This document shows, piece by piece, positions 1 to 11,320 of a DNA stretch of 64,000 bases. The stretch comes from Nelumbo lutea. Lineage: Eukaryota > Streptophyta > Magnoliopsida > Proteales > Nelumbonaceae. The notes below the pieces were generated by a model that was not told the DNA's origin, did no database searches, and worked only from the letters and a program-made list of their open reading frames with translations. A program made the position numbers and the translations under genes. Location: the NCBI GenBank assembly GCA_022828595.1, contig JAKGHH010000002.1, forward strand, positions 111,488,855-111,552,854, in the 5' to 3' direction. Positions within the stretch are counted from its first letter, which is position 1. The number at the start of each line of letters is the position of its first letter.

Positions 1-569
1 AAAATTCAAATAAAAAAAATGAACTTCTTTTAAGTGCTAATATTAGAATATGTGATTATTTTTTAAGTGGTGGGGTCACACAAAAAGCCCAAAATAAGTC
101 CTTAATTGCGTGTGGGAATAAGTCACAAAAAAGCAACTAAAAAAAAACAGAAAAAAGGGCAGTCAGGTCAAATGAAAAAATCACTTATTTCAAAAATAAG
201 TGCTTAAAATTCAAGCCCAAAAATTGAATTCTTTTATTGAAGAAGTGCTCTTCCTTCGTTTTTCATTTCATCTCTGTCCCCCAACTTTTACCATAATTTC
301 AGGTATTGCCCCCAATGAAACACAACTATGGGGAGAAACCCTTTTTTTCCAACCGATCAAGTTCAATCTACCTAGATTTTCTCTTTTTGTTTTTGTTTTT
401 TCTTCCTTTGATTTTCCATTTTCAATTTATTTGAAGTAAACATTCAGCATATGGTTTAATGTTACGGGAGTCATGAGGCCCTGTTTGATTGAATAAGCAT
501 TTATAAGATAAACAGCTCATTACACACTCAATATAAAAAAAATTGCTTATTTTGAAAATAAGAACATTA
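1..569. other. AT-rich non-coding DNA, MITE-like debris
   Basis: No credible gene is seen. The stretch is AT-rich. Near 476 a sequence opens with GGCCCTGTTTGATTGAATAAG, the style of start seen in plant PIF/Harbinger MITEs, and a second such start follows at 570. Motifs such as AATAAGTGCTTA recur at 185-210 and around 1030, which suggests one MITE inserted into another. I could not define the outer element's ends. Confidence 0.4.
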
Positions 570-815
570 GGCCCTGTTTGATTCGTGGGAATAGGGGTCT
601 GGAATGGAATCGGAATCCATCTATTTGATTGGATGGAATTGGAATTCCATTTCTATTCCTGGTTGAATGGCATTCTCCAATTGAGGGAATGACCATTCTC
701 TCCCCTTCCCTTGAGAATGAGATACCATTCCTATTGATTCTAATTCCCATTCCTATTCCCATTTTATCTGAACCAAACAGATTATGGGAATAAACCATTC
801 CAAAACCAAATGGAA
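570..815. mobile_element. Tourist-like MITE, diverged copy
   Basis: The sequence starts GGCCCTGTTTGATTCGTGGG after TTA and runs through GGGAATAGGGGTCTGGAAT to CCAAAACCAAATGGA. It is homologous along its length to the better preserved element at 4361-4622. The right end lacks the GGACCC terminus and second TTA, so it is eroded. The 107-codon minus-strand frame across it is only a product of the repeat. Confidence 0.65.
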
Positions 816-889
816 GTAATTGTCTAATAAGCACTACATAAGGTGTTCGGATCTTATCTCCTACCCACACCTACCCATCACCTACCCAT

Positions 890-970
890 GTTCTCAATGT
901 ATAGATGTAGTGTCCTGTTCTAAATGTATAGATGTAGTGTCCTGTTCTCAATGTATAGATGTAGTGTCCT
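890..970. repeat. 27-bp tandem repeat, three copies
   Basis: Three near-identical 27-base units sit at 890-916, 917-943 and 944-970, each containing TGTATAGATGTAGTGTCC. Units 1 and 3 are identical; unit 2 differs by one base (TTCTAAAT against TTCTCAAT). The block is flanked by CCTACCCA on the left and TGGGTAGG on the right, which are inversely related. Confidence 0.9.
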
Positions 971-3115
971 GTAAGTATAAGTGGGTAGGATTCTTGTGGG
1001 TTTGTGGATAGGAAATCCCTATTGCTACATAAGCACTTGTAAGCAAATGATTCCCAAACATCCCCTTAGACACACACAATTCTCTCTCTCTCTCTCTGAA
1101 TAGAAGTAGAAGTGGAGAGGAAGATATATCTGATCACATATTCACGTTAAGTTGGCATACGGCTTTGCTGAATTGGGTTGTGTTCTTAGTAGCAGACATG
1201 CCATGTTATTCGCTTTCTATTGGCTTCTTCTTCAACAACATCGATTTGGTTTCATATTTCATATTGTCTCTTAGTTTAGGTTTACAAGATTAGTCTCTAA
1301 ATCTAGGATCCCTGACTTTTTCCCACATCCCATATGGCCATATGCCATGTGTCGGTACCCGTGACAAGGTTCGACAGACCACACCAGGAGGGAGGTTACC
1401 TTTACCAAACTCTTTCATGGGATGATGGGTCTTCTTCTTCCTTTCCTTTTTGTTGTTTACGCAAGTTATAATTCAATTACAGATATTCATATTTGTTCTA
1501 CATTTTCCATGATAGGGAGGTAAATGCAATGGTACGTGGCTGAGAGATATCTGGTGATTGGGCACCAAATCAACCTCTATTGACCTGCATCCATAATTCT
1601 CACCAGGGAGCAGGTCCAGAGTGCAGCCACAGAGACCAAATCTTACTCCTGGATTTACTCATTGTAATAATGCTCCAGCATTCTCCAGTTTCAGTGGAAG
1701 ATACACACTGTCCTCACTGCATTCCTAGTAACTCTAAAAACACAACCACAAATCTTCCTTGAGGATTACAGAAGTTCTTGTAATAGGAGATTTTGTACTT
1801 GAGAGTTGAGATATCACCCTTTTAAGAGGCTATTAGTAACACAAAGACATCAAAATTATCAAGGACTCAACATGAGATAAATATAGTAGACTAACAGATG
1901 CAGATTATACAAGGTATTAGCCATTCAATTTTACATTTGAGTTGTATCAAATCTGTATAACAAATTCTGTTTTTTTCTGTGCCATCATATGGTCTGGTCT
2001 GTTATGAACATGCAATGAACTTACCACCTTTCAACTGTTTATTATTCTCTTGTTCCTTTGCTTTTTATATTTTACTCAGCAAAGCAGCAGCATCTCCCAC
2101 TCCAACTTTCTTCAAAAAATAAAAGATTTTTGTTGCAAATTCTGATAATTTTAACAAGGTAACAAATCTTTCAGTTCAGTCACTTCAGCATTTCAGCGTT
2201 TATCTATAAAAGTTTTTTACCCTACAAAGGCTACAACATTGATGTTACAGTTATTTAAATGCAGTGACCAAAAAATTCATGTCAGTCAAACATCCTCTAA
2301 GAACATTGGTTCTGATGATCCATCGCCCATGACCATGAGAAGTTGTTAAATGTTATTAGTCCTTTTATGGGTTACGTTCTCAGAGTGGAATGAGAAAGGA
2401 AAAAACAAGGAAAATGATATTAATCGATTGTTTTTTGTTTCCCCATTTCTTTTCTCAGTGGAATTTTGAAGTTCTTGTTTTGTCTTCCTCTGGTTTGATC
2501 TTCATCTTCACAGTAAGCATGGTTGAGAAAATAGGAGGGTAGGATGGTCATTTGAGAAAATATCATATGAGCTGTTAATCATTCTCTAGGAGCTAGAGAT
2601 TGCCTTCCGTAAAAGATAAATCTGGACCATGTTTAACAGGTTTTCATTTTGACAAATTTACATGGGAGTTCGAATTCAGTCACAAGAGATCTTGAAGACC
2701 CAGGTTTCTTTCTTTTCTCTTTTTGGGTTTTCTTCTGCAGGGCCTTCGCTCTCTCTTCTTAATTTATTTCCTGTCTTCACAATCGGAACCAGTAGAAAAA
2801 GTGGGCTTTGAATAATCCTTTTTTAAGATATACGATCTGTCTTCTTCTTCCATCTTGTGGAAAGATTGGATTTTTTTTCCTGTTTGCAGTAGGCTATGAC
2901 TTCTTTTAATGACTGTTAGCTGCAACTAACCTTAATCAGGTGTTTTAGTTTTGTAATTCTGTGGGGCTTTCCCTGGAGGAAATTTTGTTATAAGAAATGG
3001 AATTTGTCGCTTTTTATTGAATCAAGGAGTTGGTTTTTTACATTATTTTATTAATTGAGGTGTTCGGGGCATGAGATGGGTTGTTTGTGATAAATCCTTC
3101 TTGGAGAAAATTTTG
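971..3115. other. Upstream region of the small CaaX-protein gene
   Basis: No coding exon is recognised. A CT-rich tract at 1081-1097 is typical of plant core promoters or 5' leaders, so transcription of the gene starting at 3116 may begin near here and a 5' UTR intron could lie in between. That is inference; no splice pair was fixed. The rest is AT-rich with short frames only. Confidence 0.35.
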
Positions 3116-5929
3116 ATGAGGGTTTTGTTCTGCAAGTCCCACTGCCCTTCTTTCATTTGTTTCTGCAAGCCCCCTCCTCGTCTCCTCTGTCCTTCCCCAT
3201 TAAAATTGGACGACTCCCCACATGTTCCTTCACCTGTATCTCCAGTTCCTGATGCTGTGGTTCAGCCATTTAATGGGTCGATTGAATTCAATGATGAGAG
3301 ATTAGATGGAGAACAAGAAGCTGAGAATTTCCCAAAAAGTAACCTCAAGAAGCCTTCTTCGGGGCCAGATGCACCAAAAGAGGTTGAAAAGGCGAGGGTG
3401 CAGTGGATGGATTTCTTAGGGAAGGAGCTGGTTGAGGTCAAGGAATTCGAACCTAGGTGGGTTTTTTCTCTGTATTGTTTTATTGATTGAATGCTCATTT
3501 CAACTTGGACATTCTTTCACATGATTGATGCTTGAAGGGCAGTGTTTTTTTAGTGATGATTATAATTTTATAGAGGAGTAAGACTGAGCATAATTGGATT
3601 CTTCATGTTTGAATCTTGCAAAATGTATCCTCTTATCCAGAAGTCTATTTAATGACATAGTATATCTGATCATTATGTGTATACTGGTTAATAAATGTTT
3701 ATGATTTTTTTTTGTTTTTTTTGTTTTTTGTTTTTTATACATGACCAGAAGCAGTTATATTTGAGCAAGAAAAATGAATTGACAAATTTATATTTGAGGA
3801 AAGACATTAAGACCATGACGGACAAAGGGTTTAGGTAATGGTATCCTTGAGATAAAGATGCAGATTGTATTCTTCCATAGCTGCAGAAATTATAATGAGA
3901 TTTGCACTTGGTTCTTCTTGGCATGTGGCTTGAATGTTACACTGTTCCTTGTGCCGATTTGAGCTGATATTCTTTTATTTGAACAGAAGTTCCACTGGTT
4001 AACTTGGAAGATCTGAGCTGAGTGCTCTGATAGGTCCAACCTCATCTGATGTTGCAAAAAGTAAAAAGATAAAAATGTGGAATGTACTAAATCGCAGCAC
4101 AACTAAGTTGGGTTCATTTTCTGCTTTTGGGTTCATAATGGAAATGTTGGTTTTACTGGGGGTTAGTTTGATTGCCAGAACTGGAATAAAGCAAATGTTT
4201 ATTCATTAAGATAGGTTAAGGTCATTAGTGAAGTCATGATTCTATAAATCAACAATTAAATAGCATGAATTCTAGGTTTCTCTTTTAGTGTTATTTCATT
4301 TTCCTTTTTTTCTATCTTGAGGGTTCAAGTTTTATCAACAGGAATGACACAGTGATCTTAGGGTCCGTTTGGTTTGTGGGAATAGGGGTCTGGAATCAGA
4401 ATCGGCCAACTGTTTAGTTGGGCAGAATCGGAATCCCATTCCCAGTCCTGGTGGAATGGCATTCCCCCATTTGAGGGAATGGCCATTCCCTCCTCCTACC
4501 TTGGGAATGAAATTCCATTCCATCTGATTTCAATTCCCATTCCGGTTCTTCTGAACCAAACAGACTATGGGAATAGACCATTCGCTTCCGATTTCGGTTC
4601 CGACTGTGAACCAAATGGACCCTTATTCTTTTTGTTTCACAGTCTTATCAGTTATTATCCTGTAAGACGTTAAGTCAAACAGTTTTGATTGTCCTTAGGC
4701 TCAGTTTGGAAAGAGTACAAGTGTAAATATGTACAGTGCAAATACATACAAAATATAAGGTTTTGCGCTCTACATATTTGTATTTGTACTCCTTCCAAAT
4801 TGAGCCTTAGGAATAATGCCTAGCAACCTGGAAATGTTGAAGATCTTCCAACACTTCTGATAGGAAGAAAAACACTACCATAGAGCCATTCTCCATCCAC
4901 AAATAAATTCTCCTGTTTGCAACTTTAAGGGCTATAGAAGTTGGAAAATGCTTTGCAGGAATAAGAAATTCTGCTAACTGATGCTGGTCATTGTCTTTTT
5001 CTGTCAACAGGCAACCACCTAACCACATACTTATAAAAAGGTCATTCATTACCCAATGTTGCTCCCTGTTATCTGGGGCCTTGGGAGGGGTGGATATTTT
5101 GCAGACACTAATGTAATGTGTTTCTGGTTTCTGTTATCCCTGTCAAACCATTCTGCCCTCATGTAGCTGTGTTTTTCCATTTTGTATCTTGTTTTCTGTT
5201 ATGTATTTTCTTCTCCTGCTATTCAATTCTTCTGTTGTGTTTTTGTCGCCCTTTTCCAAAGTAAATTATTTGATGTTCATTTGTGCAATCAAGTGACAAA
5301 AGAATATGTTGTTATTGGATCCTAAATGAGATCTATGGCAGGTTATTGATTTTTTTTCATTGATTGATAAAGGATGATTGTTATTTTCTATTTCTATTTC
5401 TTTCCTTTCCTTTTATTTAAGTTTGGAATTCTAAGAAAATGCAATTCATGATATTGATATTTTAGTTAAATACTAGCACATATATATGTTTTCATAATTG
5501 ATTGAAAGGAAAGAGGAAAAAAAGATTCTGCTCCATATTGTTCTATCAAGTGGTTCCTTGTTGCCTATTGTGAAAAATACAGTATTAGTATTATATATTT
5601 ATAAAAAAAAAAAACTATTATGACCAGTTGAAGGATGAAATTTTGATCTTCATACATATATTGAATGTGTATTTTTAAATTGGTCAGCTCGTATATGGAT
5701 TATTAATAAAGTTTTTTTTTCTGTAGTTAGACCATATAAGGAATTTATTATTATGGGCACCGCCTGTTCTTCCACCAAAATTAGCAATTCAATCAATTTA
5801 TCATTATCATGCTGGCAAGTACTAACATCTGATTTCTTTTTATTGCTCCCTCTATTTTTGCACAGTGAATCAGGAAATTCAGATGACGAAGGTGAAGCTA
5901 GTCAAGGCTGTGTTTGTGTTATTCAGTGA
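3116..5929 (+). CDS. Small Cys-rich plant protein with C-terminal CaaX-like motif
   Basis: Two exons, 3116-3456 and 5866-5929, join through a GT-AG intron (CCTAG|GTGGG ... CACAG|TGAATC) and give 134 residues. The start is the ATG before RVLFCKSHC, because the Cys-rich head (FCKSHCPSFICFCK) and the mid segment EVEKARVQWMDFLGKELVE look like a conserved, uncharacterised plant family I recognise only generally. An upstream in-frame ATG at 3071 would add 15 residues that do not look conserved. The protein is Pro/Ser-rich at residues 15-45 and acidic in the middle and near the end. It ends GCVCVIQ: CVIQ fits a CaaX prenylation box and the Cys two residues before could be palmitoylated, so a peripheral membrane location is inferred. 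Molecular function is unknown. The 2.4-kb intron contains two MITEs. Confidence 0.8.
4361..4622. mobile_element. Tourist-like (PIF/Harbinger) MITE with TTA duplication
   Basis: A 262-bp element has inverted ends GGGTCCGTTTGGTT and AACCAAATGGACCC and is flanked by TTA at 4358-4360 and 4623-4625. A 3-bp TWA target duplication and a GGSYCNGTTTGG start are hallmarks of plant PIF/Harbinger MITEs. It carries no coding capacity. It lies within the intron of the small CaaX-protein gene and is homologous to the degraded copy at 570-815. Confidence 0.88.
4698..4806. mobile_element. Short palindromic MITE, 109 bp, TTA duplication
   Basis: The element begins GGCTCAGTTTGGAAAGAGTA and ends with the near inverse TACTCCTTCCAAATTGAGCC; TTA flanks both sides (4695-4697, 4807-4809). 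Inverted arms of about 45 bases (with TACAAATATGTA-type cores) cover most of its length, so an RNA copy would fold as a hairpin. A second member is at 31176-31288. It lies in the intron of the small CaaX-protein gene, downstream of the 262-bp MITE. Confidence 0.88.
5052..5110 (-). repeat. SINE-like fragment
   Basis: The stretch ACCCAATGTTGCTCCC ... GGGGCCTTGGGAGGGGTGGAT resembles the inverse of the 3' part of a common plant tRNA-derived SINE and matches a second fragment at about 20750-20810 in the myosin gene. No tRNA-like promoter boxes remain here, so it is only a fragment. Confidence 0.45.
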
Positions 5930-8788
5930 ACCCTGTCCTCCCATCTCCCCTTGTTTTTATGTCCTGCACCAGCTACAGCATCAACAGGGAATTGGGACCT
6001 ACTAGCCCAAATGGTTGTTTTTCCTGGTCTTCTGTCTATTTTTTTATCTCAACTTGGTTTCTTTCATCTACAAGGATTGGATTTATAGTTCTGCACTGAG
6101 GTCATGTGATTTCATGAGTTCTCTCTTTCTAACTGGTTTGCCATTATCTGCATTAGGAATCTTGAAGTTCTGGGGAAAATGCCTTTATAAGGAAAATATC
6201 ATTTTTTTTTGTTTTAAATCTCTGTAATTGACTCCTGACTGACTGAAAAACTTGTGTAATTTCACACCAACTCAAATCAAAATCAATGAACAATTGTTTG
6301 TCTATTACCTGTTAGGCTGCCTTCTGTCCTGTGAAAGTAGCAGATTAAATTCTGGTTGAAGCTTTTGAGTCCAATCCTAACTGCACCTGAACATACTGCA
6401 CTCGCCAAAACACAATAAGATTTATCTTAAATTTTTGTTTTTCAGTGGATTAGGAAAAAAAGAGCAGAAGGATTCAAGTTGGAGTCAAATTGCAGGAGTG
6501 GTCTTCATGAAACAATGTGCAAAGTTCTCCATTAAGTTTCTTAATAATGCACCATAAACCATGCTTCTAAGAGAATCTGATGCAGGTTTTAATGCTGCAT
6601 CGCACCTCAAGACCTTCCCATGTGGCATTTATCCATGAGAAATCATGGATAAGTTTATCTATCAAGTTTCTTATTTTTAACATTGTTTATTATTATTATT
6701 ACCATGCCAAAAATCCAAATAAACTCTCATCAAATGTTTAACTATTTTGTGTTTTCTTTTTTAAATTGTTAAAAGATAAAAGAAAGGATATTTGCCAATT
6801 TTTCTCATAATTATGTATTTGTAAGTGATATGATGCTATAGATTAAACCAGTATATAATTTAAAGATATATAAAATAATAAAATGTGGGTTTATCTTATA
6901 TCTATACAATTTGATTGCTTTTAATTACTATTATACTTATGAAATTACATGATATCATAAGTCGACCTTTTAAGAGATTGGAATCTTTCTCACTGTTTGG
7001 TTGGTGCATTACCCAATTCTTATGAGAACATTGGAGTTGCAGAAGTACCCATTGGGTGGAAAAGTTGTAATTCCAGTAAAATGGATGAACTGAAATTCAA
7101 TGTATATTCGAATTCAGATGAATTGAACATATCCAAGCTCAACATTAGAATTCCAATTCACTTTCAATTTCCATGATCTGATGATCCAAATGTACCCTTG
7201 TAGAAAATGGAATGCTAACAGGCCGGGCCTCTTTGTTTTTCTAACAACTTTTCCTGTTTAAACATTAATGGGTCGGGTTACAGACCCGGACCTCTTTCAT
7301 TATTCCTCACATTCTTGAATGTTTCCATTAAGACCTCAAAAAGCAAACAAAGACCCACAAACTTCAAAGCCTAATTAAAAACAGAGTTGTTATTCTGATA
7401 CCAACCAATTGCAAACTTTGAAAGATGTCAATCGACATGAAGGATGAAACCCATATAGTAGCAACCTGGAATTTTTGAGATGGCTATCAATATCAGCTCG
7501 GTTGGCCGGTTGTTACTGAGAATGATGGGGCAAGTCATCCAATTGTTATTAGTGAGCCACTAATTCCTCAATGGAGGGAGGAATGAGGAAATTCAGAGAG
7601 TACTAATTTGCCATATGAGATGCGACATTTAGAGGATAAGTTAGATTCTCATAGGTGGTTGAATGTTAATATGATAATATCCCAAATGATGTTTCTCAGA
7701 TGAAGGAAACAAACATACCAGATTTGCATTTGAAGCGTTTGATCAGGGATTCAATTCATGTAGGAATTGTTTTAGATGAAAATCTTTTATTGGGGTTGGT
7801 GGATCATAAGAGGCAGATGTATCTTTTTGTGAAATTTGAGAAAATATTGTATCCAAATACTTTATATCAAGGTTGGATTGGACAGGGAAAACTGTTCTGG
7901 GTATGGTTTTTGGGTCAAACGGTTTGATTGTCTGGTCCAAATGGATGACTTGCTCTGACAGAAAAAAAAAAGTAAAAAATTATTGTCTGGATCAGCGGTT
8001 TGACCACCTGGGTTAATGGTTTGTTAACCAAATCAATAGTTTTTCCGATTTTGAAAATCAACTTTATATTTGCAGAATGAGCAAGGATTCAAAAACTGAG
8101 GCCCACAGAATGAACCAAACTTGGCCTAAGATATCTTCACTAGTATATTACTGTCTAGGAGAATACTTCCCCTTAAATGCGAGTTTGGCCTTTGAGAACA
8201 TGGTGTTTCTGAAGATGAGAACCATTTGGTTCTTAACAAATATTAATGCTCACTCTCCAATTACTTTGAAGTGCTAAATGGGTCATTCATCATTACTTGC
8301 AATTGTGTCAAATGTTCTTGGTGCGGATTCATTGGAGAGGAAATCACTCAAAGAAAGTGGAAGTAACATACACACACATAAGAGAGAGAGAGAGAGAGAT
8401 GCCGGAACGAAGTTGTCTGTAATTCAAAAATCAAATCCATGAATGATGAATCCACTCCTTCCGAGGCCCCAGATGGGGAGGCAGAGGACCGGCATTGGGG
8501 TTATTCACTCACCTTTTTGACAGGATCCGATGCTGTCTTCACCTGCCAAAACACCCCAAACAAAGGGTGTGTCGGTGGATCGGCTCAGAATGTCGTTCCA
8601 TATTATCAGTCTGTTTTAACTGACAAATGCTACAGAGAACCATGACATAGGTGCCTTCATGGACCACCGATCAAAACAAATGCAAAATTATTCCTCCAGA
8701 TGAAATATGACTATGTATCATTGGTTATTTTTGAGATTTTTAATATATTTCAAAATTTCATTTTTATACTGAAAAATTCATATTTTTA
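5930..8788. other. Intergenic; 3' UTR of the small gene then unassigned DNA
   Basis: The first few hundred bases should be the 3' UTR of the small CaaX-protein gene. Beyond it I see no gene. A possible eroded MITE lies at about 6990-7205 (GTTTGGTTGG at the left, CCAAATGTACCC at the right). A (GA)n run is at 8382-8398. The frames at 7700-7927, 8077-8277 and 8439-8645 have no recognisable domain. Confidence 0.5.
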
Positions 8789-8979
8789 ATATATATTGAT
8801 GACCCAATAGTCGAGATGGTCAGTTGGTAGCCCCTCCAATTTAGAACTACGGGATCAAATCCCATGAAATTGTAAACTTTCTATGGTCTGGCCAGTGGGC
8901 ATCACATGCACCCTGCTCTGCCGCACCCTCAGATTTCCTTGTAATGTGTAGTATGTAATATAAAAAAAAAAAAAAGAAT
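8789..8979 (+). mobile_element. SINE with tRNA-like promoter boxes, poly(A) tail and target duplication
   Basis: A box-A-like TGGTCAGTTGGTAGC (about 8817-8831) and a box-B-like GGGATCAAATCCC (about 8850-8862) are spaced as in a tRNA-derived pol III promoter. About 100 unrelated bases follow, then an A-rich tail at 8962-8979. A 14-base direct repeat, AATTCATATTTTTA, flanks the unit at 8775-8788 and 8980-8993. Together these mark a retrotransposed SINE, 191 bp, oriented plus. I cannot name the family. Confidence 0.85.
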
Positions 8980-8993
8980 AATTCATATTTTTA

Positions 8994-9997
8994 TATTACC
9001 CAAAATACCCCTAAATGGTGATGGTTTCATAAATGACCAAAATGTCACCATCTTGTAGGCGAGGGGCCCACTTGAACTTATAATGTATGAACATGGGGGC
9101 AGATCAAAGTTAGGCTTTGGTGTATTAAATTCATGGTGTTGATCAACATTTAGAGCTTTGGAAACTACATAGACATTGGACAACCCAATTCAATATTTAG
9201 AATTTGGCATGACAACGAATAGCCAGATCGATCATCAATGCACTTTTAATTGAAGTGGGGATGAGAAATAGAGAGCTAATAGATTGATTAACATGTGTTA
9301 AGGGTATTCTGTCACATTAAAATTAAATAAGATGATCTCAAATTCAAATGTATTAGGGTCATTCTTATCATTTAGAAACTATTTCTAGGTCGAGTGCCCT
9401 ACTCCTGTCATGAACAGATAGAGACTTGGAAAAAAGTGCAAGATTCTTAAAGCCTTTTGACATAAGGTATCTAAAAGTTGGGGGGGATTTCAGACACTGC
9501 CAATAAAAGTCAAGGGAGGTGAGGTTATGGATGGTTTCCTGTGAAGAAAAGATAGGTCAAAGAGGTTTTGAAAAACCAGCATGGATGAATTAACATTTCA
9601 TGTCTAGTAAAGGGGGTAGTCATCATGTGTTGTAGTCCTCATCATCAGATGAACGATCTACAACCATTGATTAAGAGAGAGAGAGAATATGTGTAGGTCC
9701 CATTACACAATTCTTCTTGGTGGTTAAATTTGATTTCCATTAAATAAGGATTTGCAGGAATTTGGTATAACTAGTGAAGCCCTCCACATGCAAGTGAAGG
9801 GCCTCATAAACCTACTTTATTTTATTAATATCTATTGGATATATATACCGAAAGAAGGTGAAGCATAAAAATAACAAAATCTAAGAGTGCTGAAGCACAG
9901 CGGCTTTGGATGACAACTCTACTCACACTTACCCACATGAAATAACAGCGACACATGGAGAATATTTCATGTTCTTTCATCTTATTATGCATGGGAG
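8994..9997. other. Intergenic, no recognised feature
   Basis: AT-rich sequence with a short (GA)n run near 9676-9686. No frame shows a recognisable domain and no inverted-repeat element was defined. Confidence 0.5.
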
Positions 9998-10765
9998 TAG
10001 ATCTGTTTACGGGCCGGGTTTTTACTCTTTATAAATATGATTTTATTAGGCCCGAGCCTGAGCCTAGTCCGACTAACGGGCCTATAACATGGGCCCGAGC
10101 CCGACCTTAATAAAAAGCCTGAAGCCCAGGCCTGAGCCCAAAGCCCGACCTAAAAGAAGAAAGAACTCACTGTTGGTGATTGTGTTCACCGGTGCTGAGT
10201 TCGTGTCTGTGTGTGTGTGAGAGAGAGAGAGAGGATTCACCAGTCGGTGCTCAGTTCGCGGTGAGATGCGATTTTGACAGTGAAAAGAGAAGTTAGTTCG
10301 CGTCTGTGAGAGAGAGAGAGAGAGAGAGGACTCACCGCCTCACAGGTGTCTGAGATTTGAAAGAGAAGAAGTGAGAAGAGGAGCGAGTGAGAGAGAGAGA
10401 GAGAGAGAGAGAGAAGACTCACCGCCGGTCTTCCGGAGTTGTTGCACCAATGATTGTTTGCCAGTTCTACAGTTGCTTGAGAGTGTGGAGGAGGATGTGA
10501 AGAGAAGAGAGGTTCGGCACTGGGTAGTTAGATTAACAGGAAATGTGGAAAGAGATGAATGAGAAGGATTAGGATATTAGGGTTTTTGGGTTTAGTCTAT
10601 AGGTCAGACCGAGCCAAGCTATTTTGGAAAATCCCGAGCCCAACTCGAATTTATTGTGGGCTGGGCTTTTTGGCCCGAGGTCAAACCCATGGGCTCATTT
10701 GTGTGTTCAAGCCCATCCGGGGGCCAGGTCGGCCCCCCAGGCCACCCGACCCATGAATAGGTCTA
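9998..10765. mobile_element. Non-autonomous hAT-like element
   Basis: The left end TAGATCTGTTTACGGGCCGG and the inverse of the right end (TAGACCTATTCATGGGTCGG) are matching terminal repeats. The flanks ATGGGAG (9991-9997) and ATGGGGAG (10766-10773) look like an 8-bp target duplication that has lost one G on the left. GGCCCGA-rich subterminal motifs are typical of this kind of plant hAT element. The interior holds several (GA)n runs, including 10209-10232, 10310-10328 and 10389-10414, and no transposase. Frames inside it are repeat products. Confidence 0.75.
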
Positions 10766-10845
10766 ATGGGGAGATGTCTTCCATGCATAGAGGTGGTGTT
10801 TTGTGGATAGGAGATCCAGAGTCCTTTTTGCCTAAGTATTATATT

Positions 10846-11320
10846 TAGGGGTGTTCACAGGTCGAGTTGGGTCGATTTATTGGGGTTTTCCCAACCGATC
10901 CGACCTGGTCGGGTTACCTGAGGTGGAAACTGAAACCGACCCACTAATAGGCCAAACCGACCAGGTCGATTTGAGTAGGGTTGGGTCGGTTTCGGTTTTG
11001 CTCCTGTACAAAAGGACACCTAATTGAATTCTAATTGTAATTGCCTAATGGGTTGCCTATTTGGTGTAAAAGATTATAGAAAGTTAGAAACTATGATAGA
11101 TTGCCTATTCTAATTGTAATTGCCTAATGGGCCTTCTAGTTTTAGTAGAAGACTAGTTATAGTTAAGTAGAAAACTACTCAAACTAGGAACTACCGAACT
11201 AGTAGAAGACTAGTTCAGTTCGGGTCGGGTTGATTTCGGTTTTCACACAAGAAAACCAATACCGATCCGATATATCGATTTATATATTTGCCAACCCAAA
11301 ACCGACCGATACTGAAATCT
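10846..11320. mobile_element. Eroded hAT-like element
   Basis: The left end TAGGGGTGTTCACAGGTCG is a typical hAT-like terminus and is followed by many GGTCGGGTT/ACCGACC motifs. The right half repeats these in inverse orientation up to about 11320, but a matching CACCCCTA terminus was not found. Inside, a 26-base direct repeat beginning TTCTAATTGTAATTGCC occurs at about 11027 and 11108. Confidence 0.5.

Noticed and set aside
547..870. 107-codon minus-strand frame
   Set aside because: It overlaps a Tourist-like MITE and its text repeats GMGIGI/RNGIS-like words derived from the GGAAT-rich repeat.
8439..8645. 68-codon frame starting MNDESTPSEAPDG
   Set aside because: Composition is protein-like at the start, but no family is recognised, no splice partners were found, and it lies in repeat-rich intergenic DNA.
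8815..8862. tRNA gene candidate from box A and box B
   Set aside because: No cloverleaf can be drawn; the poly(A) tail and target duplication show a SINE.
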